A stretch of 64,000 bases of DNA from Halisarca cf. caerulea. Its lineage: Eukaryota; Porifera; Demospongiae; Chondrillida; Halisarcidae. Numbering within the stretch: position 1 is the stretch's first letter; every line of letters begins with the position of its first letter. The stretch lies in NCBI GenBank assembly GCA_963170055.1, contig CAUJGJ010000185.1, positions 3,699,275 to 3,763,274 on the forward strand, written 5' to 3'. The position numbers and the translations under genes are program-made. The notes under the pieces were generated by a model. The model ran no database searches and had not been told where the DNA came from. It was given only the letters and a program-made list of their open reading frames with translations. This document shows positions 53,848 through 64,000 of the stretch, in pieces.

Positions 53848-56800
53848 ATGTCATTCACTGGGCTCGTAGGAGCTCTTGTGCTGCTCTGCAGTTTCTCTCT
53901 TATACCGGAGATCTACGGACAGCTGCCCCCAGTGTGCTCGGATCCTCCTTGTTTCTATGCTTTCGCCGATGTCCCCAACATACGGACCGCTACTTTCTTC
54001 CTAAATGATACCGCAACCAGTGCAGAGACCTTCAGTCTTATTACAAACCCAGGTCCCTTCTTTGTGGTTGTGGCAGAAGGAAGGACTTTGGATCGCCTAG
54101 TTGTAACCATTTCAGCAACTGATGGCGGAAGTGAGATTCTGGAATCTTCAGAGGTTGACGTTGTGGCAATCGAAGGTGTGGCGACTACGATACTCAATAC
54201 ATCGTCGTCCACAGAGAAGGTGCTACAAATACCCCTTTCAGATCAGTCTCTTTTGAGTAATCTCGTGTATGTCGGTCACCAAGATCTACTGAGCTCATCA
54301 GATGTGCAGCGTCGCAAGATAGACATGCGGATTTTTGATTCTGAGGACGATTTCAGTAATCTGCAAGTTGTTCAGTTATCCATAGCCTACATGAACGAGG
54401 GACCTCCTGTGTCCATTCAGGCTTCGTACACGTTCTCAATCGACGAAGATGCATCCACTGGAGATTCAGTTGGAACAGTAGTAGCAAGTGATCCTGATGG
54501 TGTCGAGTACAGCATCGATGGTACTACTTTTGCAATAGAATCCTCCACTGGTGTTATCACTGTTGCTGACAACTCGCTCTTTGATCAAGAGGTTGCTTCA
54601 AACCCCAGTAGCTACGAACTTCTTGTCACTGTAGCAGATGCTCACCCAATTAGCAGCTTGTCCACTGAAGTGACGGTGACCATTAGCATAAACAACATCA
54701 ATGATAATCCACCTCAGTTCATACGTGATACCTTTCAGTTTACCGTCTCAGAGGCTGAATCAACTGGGTATGAAGTTGGTACGCTTACTGCCATGGATCC
54801 TGACAACCTTACATCAAGTTTCTTTTTCCAAATCAAGTCTGTCCCACCACCCTCTGAGTTCCTGGTGGGTACACTTAATGGATTAATTGTTGTTCAGTCC
54901 AGCCTGGATTATGAAGTCAGAGATTTTTTTGAGTTTGAAGTGGAAGTTTCCGAGGAGGGATCATCAGAAAGGACAACGGGCCTTGTCCAAATTAATATTA
55001 CCAATGTAGATGATGTGCGTCCCACAATTCAGCCTTTGTCTAACAACAGAGCATACATTGATCTGACTGTAATCCCACCAGAAAATGGAACATTCCTCAA
55101 TGACAGATTTGAAATTATTGATGACAGTGACTTTTTGACCACTGGTTTTGCCTACCTCAATCGTACCACAGTAAGTTCTCTTCCTTGTATTTCTGGTCAA
55201 TTACATGCTGCATATCTGTGTCCAGTAGAGAATGACATGAATTGTCCCTGATAATATGTAGGAATACTTGAAGGATCGAGATTTAGGATCATAGATAGAT
55301 TTTACTGAGCTTATGGTGATAGTATCAAGTATTACTGTAAACATAGCATTGTAATTCTTTGCTTAACAAATCACTATTGTACAGCAGAATTTTCTGGAGT
55401 AGCATTTTGCAAAAAACCCATACCGTAAGTGCCAAACTTCTCAATTGCAAGTTTGACTATCTGAAACAGTCATACTGTATAGCACTAAATTTTCAAGGAG
55501 CTAAATTTTCTTGGTTGGCCACTTTTGAAATATTCATGGAAGTAAATTTTGCTGGTCTGTCCTATGTCCATGTTCAGCTGCAATCTACCAAACAGTGTAC
55601 CAATTTTTGGTGGTGCACAAATTTCGTACTCCAGTGCTCATCTTCAAAAAACGCTAAAGTTAATTCAGCTCCTTGAAAAACTGTGGAGGCTTGGACCTAT
55701 TTTGCAAGGAGTTATTTATGTTTGCTAAGTGATTTACACAATACACCCTGAAAATATTATACTGCTTTGTATGGAGAAGTAGCTAACTCATATCCCACAG
55801 GACAATGGTGGATTTGATCCTAACCTTCTCAATAAGTGTGGCATACGTACCATATTGCAGGAAATTTTCAGGGTTCTGCCCAGGTAATCTTCCAAGGTGG
55901 TAGTCAAGTCAATCAATTCACAGCTAACACACGTTTGAAGACTTACGTACTTCTAAGTGTGCCTTCCACTAAGCATGAGGCTTGAAGTGTTTCAATTGCA
56001 AAAAAAACATTGAGAGAAAAGACTTTGTTAATGTGATTTCAAATCCTCTGGTCACTGAGAAGTTAGAGGCGGTTGGCCATGAATTTTGCTGGTTAGAGTC
56101 GACCACCTCTGACCAGTGTAGGCAGAACCCTGAGAGTAATATTTTTGCAAATTTTGCAAATACCCCAGCATTTGCGAACGTCTTGATTGACAAAATCTTA
56201 GGACTATTCAGACATTCATGTGTACGTCAGGTTTATGTAGTACATACATGCCAGGTAACTGCACCATTGTTCTTTGCTGCAATCAATGTAGTGTAATTGA
56301 AGTTGGCACAGACATTTTGTCAGGTCTTTCTCGAAAACCTTGTGGTATACATCGCCTTTTCAGTTCTTAAAACGAGATGTTCAGGTGGAGCATGCACTTT
56401 TGAAGCTAAACAACCCATTACTAAACAGAAGTATAACCTCTGGTCTTGAATGAATTCTGAATAGTGCAAACTTCTTCATCTTGAACCATTTCGTTCACAT
56501 AATACACACCAAAGTTACTTTTCCACCATCACCTAAGTAAAAATGGCTGAAATTTAGGGATTTGTGAAAATATTATTAGCGAAATGGAGCTACTCATGAA
56601 AGTTTTATCCAACAAAATTTCCCGCTATACGGTACGTAAGTCTGAGATTAAACACAAGGTACAGTACAGAACATAGAAGAAGTAACGATAACCAAAAATC
56701 GACAACAGGTATCTGCTAATGTTTTCCAAAAGCAGCTAACTACGATTCATTAACTATTAACCGTTAACCGGAAGCCATTAACTGGAAAAATGGTGAGCTA

Positions 56801-59800
56801 CACTTAGGATTGCATATGACGCATGTCTATGGTTTTAGCATTCAATCAAAGAAAGAATTCTCAATGGTTTTGTCCACCTACATCAAGCAAAGAGTTATCC
56901 AACTTTAGTCGGAATAGAAGATTTTTGTTCTTGGGTGGTAAATTGGCTTCAATTTTCGCGATTACTTCACTCCAAATGCGCGACTTTGATTAAAATCTCC
57001 TGCGCTCTTCTAATCTTTGATAAGCTTTCCTAAAACTCCTTCCCGTCATATCTTACAGACTTGTATCAAACTTGGCGGATACTGCATTTAACTGTTAACA
57101 GTTACCAGGTATACCAGTTAACTAAATACTGATGTAAGTTCTAGATAAGCGTTTAACGGTTAGAGTTATTTTCGTTACCTTTTTTAAGTTCTGTGCATAC
57201 TGTGGACAACTTATACACATGTACAATATGGCACACTATTATCATTTCCAATGGACTTTAGGCATTGTACACAATACAGAGTCCTATACATTGAACCCAT
57301 GTGAAATCTGGGGATCAAGAAGAAGGTAGTGAATAAATCACCACATACTTCTTGGTTCCCAATTCACACTGTAAGCAGAAGCAGAACTGACTCCAGCCTA
57401 CTAGTACATATAGAATATTAGAATATGTACATCAATTGTGGTGTTTTTTATGCAAATTACAGCTGATCTTCAATTATATGTTGATGTTCTTTTATGTTGT
57501 CGTAGGGCTCTGGAATCACGGCCTATCCTAATCCCTATGGATGCTGTGACAACACTAGTGCTAACCAGTTCCATATCTGTGATGTAACAGATTACATTAA
57601 CTTGTTTCAAGATGCAATTTTTGACACAAGTGCTGCAACAGCAGTTGGATCCCCCCCATATGCTGCTGATATCACAAGTGCAACGAGAGGTACACCGCCA
57701 GTTGGATTAAGTCAAGCAATTTTAAGCCAAATTCAACAACCGTTTGTGGATAATACCTTCACTTTTGGAGGATGGGTTCAACATGTATCATCAGAAGCAG
57801 AATACATCTTCAGTATTGATGAGAACAATAATGACCATTATCTGACATTTTTTTCTACCCGAAACCGGCTAGAGTTTCAGTATCGGCGCCCTTATCTCTC
57901 GGGAGAAGTCGTCGATGACAGCGGACAAAGCCTTAATCAGCAGGTTCGAGTTATCTTTAATTCCCCAGACAACGTTCCTGATGGACAGAGTGTAAAGCCA
58001 AGGAATCATAAACTTGCTGATGGAGAGTGGCATTTTGTAGCTGTTGTGTGCCAAGGGAGGAATGTTGTATATTACCTTGATGGTGTCCGTTACGATCCAT
58101 GGAGTATCATTTATCGAGAACCACAGCGAGGAAAGATACAGACTTTTTCAACTACAGCTCAACCAATTCTTCAACTTCCCTATGACATTTACATGCCAAC
58201 TACTGGATTGTTTGGAGCTATAGGTGGTGAATCAAATGACCCTAAACACAACCTACGGGATGGAAAAGTCTCTAAATTGTTCCTTGTGAAAAGAGCCCTT
58301 GACTTGAGTACACTTCAGTGCATTGCCTCTTGCAATGAATTCTTACTTTCTGCTGTACCAAACAACCTAACAACGTATTACAACCCTACCACCAAAGTTC
58401 TCACCTTCTCTTCAGACTTAAACCTCACCGTAGATGTCTACAGTGAATTTCTCAGGAACTTGCGCTATGAATCTTCCGAGTTGGAAGCCAATGATGAAAA
58501 ATCAGTTTCTATCAAGGTTAGCAAACTTGTATGTCAACTTATTAATTTAATGCCTTAAAACACCACTGCATAGGTGCTAATTTCGTGAATGGAAAAACTT
58601 ATCTGTAATTCGCTATTTTAGTTTCGTGAATGGACCAGTCCCTACTATGTATTCGACAAATAGACTATGTATTTAACCAAATATTCGCAATTGAATTTTC
58701 ACAAATGCAGGCTCACATGTAAAATTCGCAAAAATACAGTCCCACGAAAATGAGTGCATGTACGGTGCATGTTGAATCTTTATATAATTGTACAACTACT
58801 GCTTACATATGCTTGTCCATAGTCTCATGCATGTAAAATTGAATGTACTATGTACACATACAAACTTTTGCTGATTGCTGATTTTCACAATTTTAGTGGT
58901 TTTTATTTTCATGGATACCTCTTCTATCCTACCTTCTTTAGTCTTTTATTGATATAAGCTTCCTCTGTTTGTGGACAAAAGCCATTGAACAGATGAGGGA
59001 AGTCGCTGCAGTGCTTCTTGGTGACTGCTGTTCTTTTGATGGTCATTTGGTCATTGCACAAGCACTTGACCTAAATTTTCATGGCCTTAACATTTTTGCA
59101 CATGGCTTCCAATCTGTGAATTTCTGTACTGTCCAAAATTTTCGCGGGATTTTATTTTTGCAAATTTTGTAAATGGCTTCGGATTGGCAAAATTTTAACT
59201 GCAAATTTTCCTCAACTGCTAGAAAATGGCGGCTGTAACTGTTTATGTATCAGATACTTCAGAATAATAGATCCTTGCTATCAGGCCTGTGTTTTGTTGT
59301 ATAAATTTGGACACCTGATCATCCTCAGTGAACATGTTCAAGTTCTTTCAAGTCAGCTTATGTGGTAGCCAGGGCACACTGTCCAGCCATCTAGCTCGGA
59401 AACGTTTATTTGAGCTGCTTAGGAGTGGATCAACGAGCTGATGTACATGATTCAAGCCTATAGACTTCAGAATCAGCCTTTGAAATAGCACCAAGCTTCG
59501 TCGAATATGGTATGCTGCACGTGTTATTCAAGATCTTCACCTAAACGCGTGAATGGGATGACACCATATTTTTTAGCCTGGCTTCCTAGACTAATACCCT
59601 GCACACATTTGTGAAAATTAAAACGCGAACAGTCAACTTTCAAGCAATTCATGAACTTTACATCCCGTGAAATTTTCGGACAATAGGGTATGTGAAAGTT
59701 TCATCCTGTGAAAATTTGTATGTGTACAGTATTATTGTCGTAGTGAAATCATTCTATATAGATTTGAAGCACACATTTAACAATTATTTTGTGGTCAAAA

Positions 59801-62800
59801 CATAGACTACTACGTACATGTAGATGAGATTACCTATATTCTCCTCTTCTCTTTCACAAATGAATTCATTGTCGATGTCAGGCATTCAAATGTCTTGATA
59901 AATGTGAAAGCATCAAATAGCAGTCAATTCCTTCTGTTCTCAAGCCACCATTTTTCGATACAACCTGACTACAGATTTTTCTCTAAACCTTTGTTGTTGC
60001 CTCTCTAAAGATTCATCGCAAATTCTAAATATTGTCAGCAAAAACAACATATGCCGTTCCCATTCTAATACCATCAAATGATGAAAAATTATGTGCACAA
60101 GGTGTGACATTTTTTTACATTCATGACATTCATGAGAATACTACCGTGTGTTGGTAATTAGTGAATTAGCTATATACAGTAGGTATTAATTAGCTACCAT
60201 CTTGTCAAACATTAACACAGTGCTAATAGTACTAACAAGTACTTGGGAGTGCTTGGGAGTATGTACAAGGCCCTCCAGGGGTACTCAGTCACTACTTCCA
60301 ATCACCACTGTACACACAATTTACCACTTTAATTCAATTGACAGATACCGTATGCGTACAAATTTTTGCGGGATGAAACTTTCACGGATTTTGCAGATTG
60401 GAAGCCATGTACAAAAATTTTAAGCCTGCAAAATTTTTGGTAAAGACTTGTGCAACGACCAAAATGGCTGTCTAAAGAGCAGGAGACGTCGAGAAGCAAG
60501 TCAGTGTCTTCGCTCGTTTCTTTCATGGCTTTCTTCCAGAAACAGAGGAAGATTATAGCAATATTATTATAAGACTAAAATAAGACAGGATAAAAGGGCA
60601 AACCGCAAAATATAAACTGCGAAAATTATTAAAACCGGCCATCTGGGAAAGTTTCATCCTGCTAAAGTTTGTATGCATACGGTATTATTCAGATGTGCAA
60701 AAACCAACCATGTACATATTAATAACTACCATGCAATTTAGGGAAGCCTGAATAGTGAATGAGTTACCCATAAAATGGGTACACTTCGCAGCCCAAACAA
60801 AAAGAATCAACTTTGCAGGCATCTTTGGTTGTGCTGGGAGATTGCTGTATGCTGTCAAAATTTAGCCAGTTGAATGTTTGTCTTGTAAGTTGCACTGTTT
60901 CTGCTAACATAAACCCACTTCTTACTACTGTCAACATTGTTTCCACCTCTTTGCACATGAAATCCGAGTGATCAAAGATCCACTTTTTCGCAAAGAAAGT
61001 GAACACTACCAAAAATGGAGACAAGATCATACATCACTTCTTCTTGCACATAACCATCTTTTGTTCTTTGAGATTGAACTTTACATACAATTTAAATTAC
61101 TGCCAAGAGTGCATGTTTTTGGTGCATGTTTCTTGCTATGAAAATGGCATAATTATGTTAGAGTATTGATATTCCTCTTGTTCCATTTTCTTTGTAGGTG
61201 AGTGATCCAGTAGATTTTGGTGCAACTGCAACAGTAGAAATTAAAGCAATTGGCAATCTGTTCAGGCCCGAGTTAGATGCTAATGGTCCTGATTCTGCTG
61301 GTATTGACTACTTTGTAGAGACCGAAGAAGGTAATACTGAACCGTTGTCAATTGTTAGCTCTGGCAGAGTTGTGACCGATCAAGATGCTCAGGCTCTGGA
61401 TCCTGATCAAACTGAGGTCGAAGGTATCAGTCAGTATGTAAGAATCGAATACATACGCATTGAATTGGAGGACCCAACTTTTGCCAATGAAGGAGAGGGA
61501 CTGACAGTTCGTGATTCTTCTCAGCTCACAGCTAATGTGAGTGAGTCCAGCACTGTAGTTGAAATCACAGCTAATGACATGACTAATAACCGAGATATGT
61601 TAACTGCTCTGACAAGTGTTCGATATGAAATCACGTCAACTGAGCCTCGGTCTGGCAACAGAACACTGCGTATAACATTGTTTGATGGGATTTTTGAGAA
61701 TGAGCCAAAAACATACACATATATATCTGTTCAATCTGTGCTTGATCCAATTATTGTTGACCTCAATGGGATTAGTACAGCTGGAGTAGACAGGACTGTG
61801 AAGTACACTGAAGAGGACCCCCCTCTGCCATTTCCCAGTGATTCTGTAATCACTGATGAAGATACTGATGAATTACGATCTTTGAATATTACCCTCCGTC
61901 AGGCTTATGATGGTGATCATGAATCATTGTCTCTCCTCAACTTTGCACTGCCTGCTGATATCAATTGCTTTCCCACTTCATGTGTTGGCCTCAGTCTCTA
62001 CTTCAATGGCACTGGAACTCTTCAGCTTTACACAGACATCCTGCGGTCAGTCTACTACTTTAACAATCTTACAGCTGATGATCTTCCGAACCTGAGTGAT
62101 CGTTTCATTGACGTTGATGTCATCAACACTGATAGTGAAAGTGCTTCTGCTACATTGACAATTGACTTCTTTCCACGTAGTGGCCGCTCAATCATCGACT
62201 TAGACAGTCCAGATAAAAATTTCACCACAACCTTCAGAGAGGGAAGTCTACGTATACCAATTGTTGGGAATGTCCGAGTCCGAGATACATCTGTGCTATT
62301 TTTAGAAAGAGTTGAAGTACAGCTACGAAGTACTGGCACTGGAGAAGAAGAAACCATTACAGTTAATGACACAACCCCTATTGCTGAACTAGGTATTGAA
62401 GTTAACACTGGTACTGACACAGTTATCTTTGCCATCAACGAAGAAGAAACTGCTCAAAATGCGCCCATTGGAATCTTTGTCGAGGCCATGCACAGACTGA
62501 TTTATGAGAACAGTGAAGATGAAATAGATCCAGTCACGAGATATGTGGACTTCTCTATCTACCCAGGACAAGGAATACCCAATGATTTTGCTTTGACCAT
62601 CATCAACCCCTCTCTAATCAATGACAATGCTCCAATATTCAGTGACAGCACATATGAAGCTAGCTTGGAAGAGACCAGGACCGTGGGGCATGTTGTCTTT
62701 ACTTTTGTTGCAACAGATGCAGACAAGGGACCTCAGGGAAATGTCACTTACTATACCAGCAGTACCAATTCTAGTAACTTTGCAGTTGATGTTCTTACTG

Positions 62801-64000
62801 GAGAGGTTGCACTCCGGGAGATGGTTGACTATGAGAGTGGCTCGATCAATTTTTACATCACAGTTGTAGCAAGAGATGGTGGAGGCAACGAGTCTGAGCC
62901 TGCTACACTGTTCATCAGCATTATCAATGAAAATGATGAAAGTCCTGTCTTAACACCCAGTGAAATTTCCGTTAATCTAACTGAAGGGCTCTCTGCCAAC
63001 ATTGTAAACTTTGCAATAAGTGATCCTGACAATCTTCCTGGACAGATTGCAACTGTTCTTGTTGGTGGTGTGACCCCAGTGACTGAAGCTGGCCATTTTA
63101 GCATCATCAATCCCAGCACACTGTTTGTTGGTCCAGGATTAGACTATGAAACTGCCCCACAAGTTACTGTCACAGTGAATGCCAATGATGGTGTTAATGT
63201 TGGAACAGCCACGGTCATCATATCTGTCCTTGACATTGATGATGAACCGCCACAATTCCCTCAAGACAACTATGAGTTCAGTGTTAATGAGGACAATGAT
63301 GTGGGACAGTTGATTGCAGCAGTTCCTGCCAACGACATTGACAGTTCGGTGACTATTTACACATTAGAGGGACCACAAAGTGAGAACTTCTATGTCACTG
63401 AAGAGGGGAACATTCACATTGGCTTTAGTGCAAGTTATGAACTGCAGGATAGATACGAGTTCACCATAATTGGTACAGATCCTGCAGGAAACAATGGAAG
63501 TGCTACAGTGGTGATTATTGTAAATGATATCAACAACAGAAGGCCACAGCTGGACCTCAGTGCATTTGAAGATTCCACTTTCAACTCTCTGAATACTACT
63601 CGATACACTGAGGGTGCTTCACCAGTCCTTATACTCACTGAACCATCTTTTTCGGATCCAGACACCATTTCTGTGGTCACTACAGTTACTGTTCGTGTTG
63701 AAGATGGAGTGACAGAAGAGGATGTGCTCTATGTTCCACTTTCACTTGACTACACTGCTAGCTATGAGCCAGGATCTCAACATGTTTTAAATATTGAATT
63801 GACTGATTCTTCCAACTTCACAGTGGTTGAGTATATTTTGACCCACATTTCATATGAAAATGTTGCCAGAGAACCATCCAAGACCATAGTTACTGTTACA
63901 TTTTCCATCTTTGACAGTTTGTTCTACAGTAACAATGCCAGCAGCACAATTGAGATTGCTTTGGTCAATGATGCACCTGACCTGTATTTGGACTCCTTAA
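53848..64000 (+). CDS. Giant secreted or membrane cadherin-repeat protein with laminin-G-like domain (5' part)
   Basis: Adhesion or extracellular-matrix protein; I cannot name an orthologue. Exons: 53848-55170, 57506-58516, 61198 to beyond 64000; all junctions are phase 0 and at least 1,712 codons are open. A signal peptide is evident (MSFTGLVGALVLLCSFSLI, cleavage probably before QLPPVC). Cadherin repeats with the usual Ca2+-binding motifs are visible at about residues 185-292 (DPDG, NNINDNPP) and 291-396 (AMDPDN, DYE, VDD) in exon 1, and at about 1255-1560 in exon 3 (ATDADKG, DYESG, NENDESP; DPDN, DYE, DIDDEPPQF; NDINNRRP). Exon 2 (residues 442-778) encodes a jellyroll LamG-like domain (FTFGGWVQHV, DGEWHFVAVV, VYYLDGV). 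Residues 779-1250 of exon 3 hold further Ig-like beta repeats resembling CSPG/FRAS-type modules (EDPPLPF...SVITDEDTD; RYTEGASPVLI). Many N-glycosylation sequons. No membrane segment is reached. Confidence 0.88.
55470..55690. mobile_element. Inverted-repeat element, copy 2 (cadherin intron 1)
   Basis: Begins ACTGTATAGCACTAAATTTT and ends CAGCTCCTTGAAAAACTG; homologous to 21,595-21,790. The rest of intron 1 (55,691-57,505) contains no recognisable gene. Confidence 0.65.
58560..59735. repeat. Degenerate CGCGAATTTT-type foldback elements (cadherin intron 2)
   Basis: Scattered copies of TTTCGTGAAT, AATTCGCAAAAAT, AAAATTTTCGCGGGAT and GAAAGTTTCATCC in both orientations, related to the intact element at 60,347-60,685 and to the pieces near 15,550-15,640 and 45,010-45,080. 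No gene. Confidence 0.55.
60347..60685. mobile_element. TIR element with TACCGTATGC ends (cadherin intron 2)
   Basis: ACCGTATGCGTACAAATTTT and GGGATGAAACTTTC on the left are mirrored by GAAAGTTTCATCC and GTTTGTATGCATACGGT on the right; about 340 bp, non-coding. The rest of 60,686-61,197 shows nothing further. Confidence 0.75.

Overview
This is a metazoan nuclear genome window of about 64 kb. Genes are interrupted by many small, mostly GT-AG introns, base composition is AT-rich, and the sequence is full of (CA/GT)n and (TA)n microsatellites and short inverted-repeat transposable elements. A ciliary dynein-assembly factor (DAW1), a large secreted cadherin/laminin-G-like protein and a cAMP-receptor-like (class E) GPCR together suggest an early-branching animal. 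A sponge, probably a demosponge, is my best guess; this is an inference from content and was not tested by a database search.

Layout. 1-3,650: repeats, comprising LINE reverse-transcriptase C-terminal fragments in a directly duplicated block of about 0.95 kb with a second LINE fragment in the opposite orientation. 3,966-11,778 (-): a complete 12-exon PP2A B'' regulatory subunit (PPP2R3 family, 527 aa). 11,851/11,965-16,903 (+): a complete 6-exon BIVM gene, head-to-head with PPP2R3 across a very short bidirectional promoter. 16,904-20,741: intergenic, repeats. 20,742-27,039 (+): 3' ten exons of a class E GPCR; its first exons were not found. 27,040-28,292: gap between convergent genes. 28,293-36,204 (-): complete 10-exon DAW1 (415 aa). 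37,826-41,014 (-): GTF2F2/RAP30, one exon missing. 41,399-41,895 (+): decayed LINE fragment. 42,890-48,072 (-): complete 9-exon AMDHD2 (415 aa). 48,129-53,534 (-): complete 13-exon RFC4 (358 aa), whose stop lies only 56 bp before the AMDHD2 ATG. 53,848 to the end (+): first three exons of a giant cadherin-repeat protein with a laminin-G-like domain, divergent from RFC4 and running off the window.

For the six genes with a full model, every exon junction was checked for GT/AG and for reading-phase agreement, and the totals come out as whole open frames. The genes are not one pathway: they cover phosphatase targeting, ciliary motor assembly, general transcription, amino-sugar catabolism, DNA replication, a signalling receptor and adhesion/extracellular matrix. 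What ties the window together is gene arrangement (two divergent pairs, one run of four minus-strand genes, one extremely close tandem pair) and a dense load of non-autonomous DNA transposons in the introns. The most interesting observations are a papain-like Cys/His pattern in BIVM, the RFC4-AMDHD2 spacing, a MITE with perfect 9-bp target duplications, a 1.16-kb long-TIR element carrying an unknown frame inside DAW1, and CA/GT repeats placed directly at splice donors.
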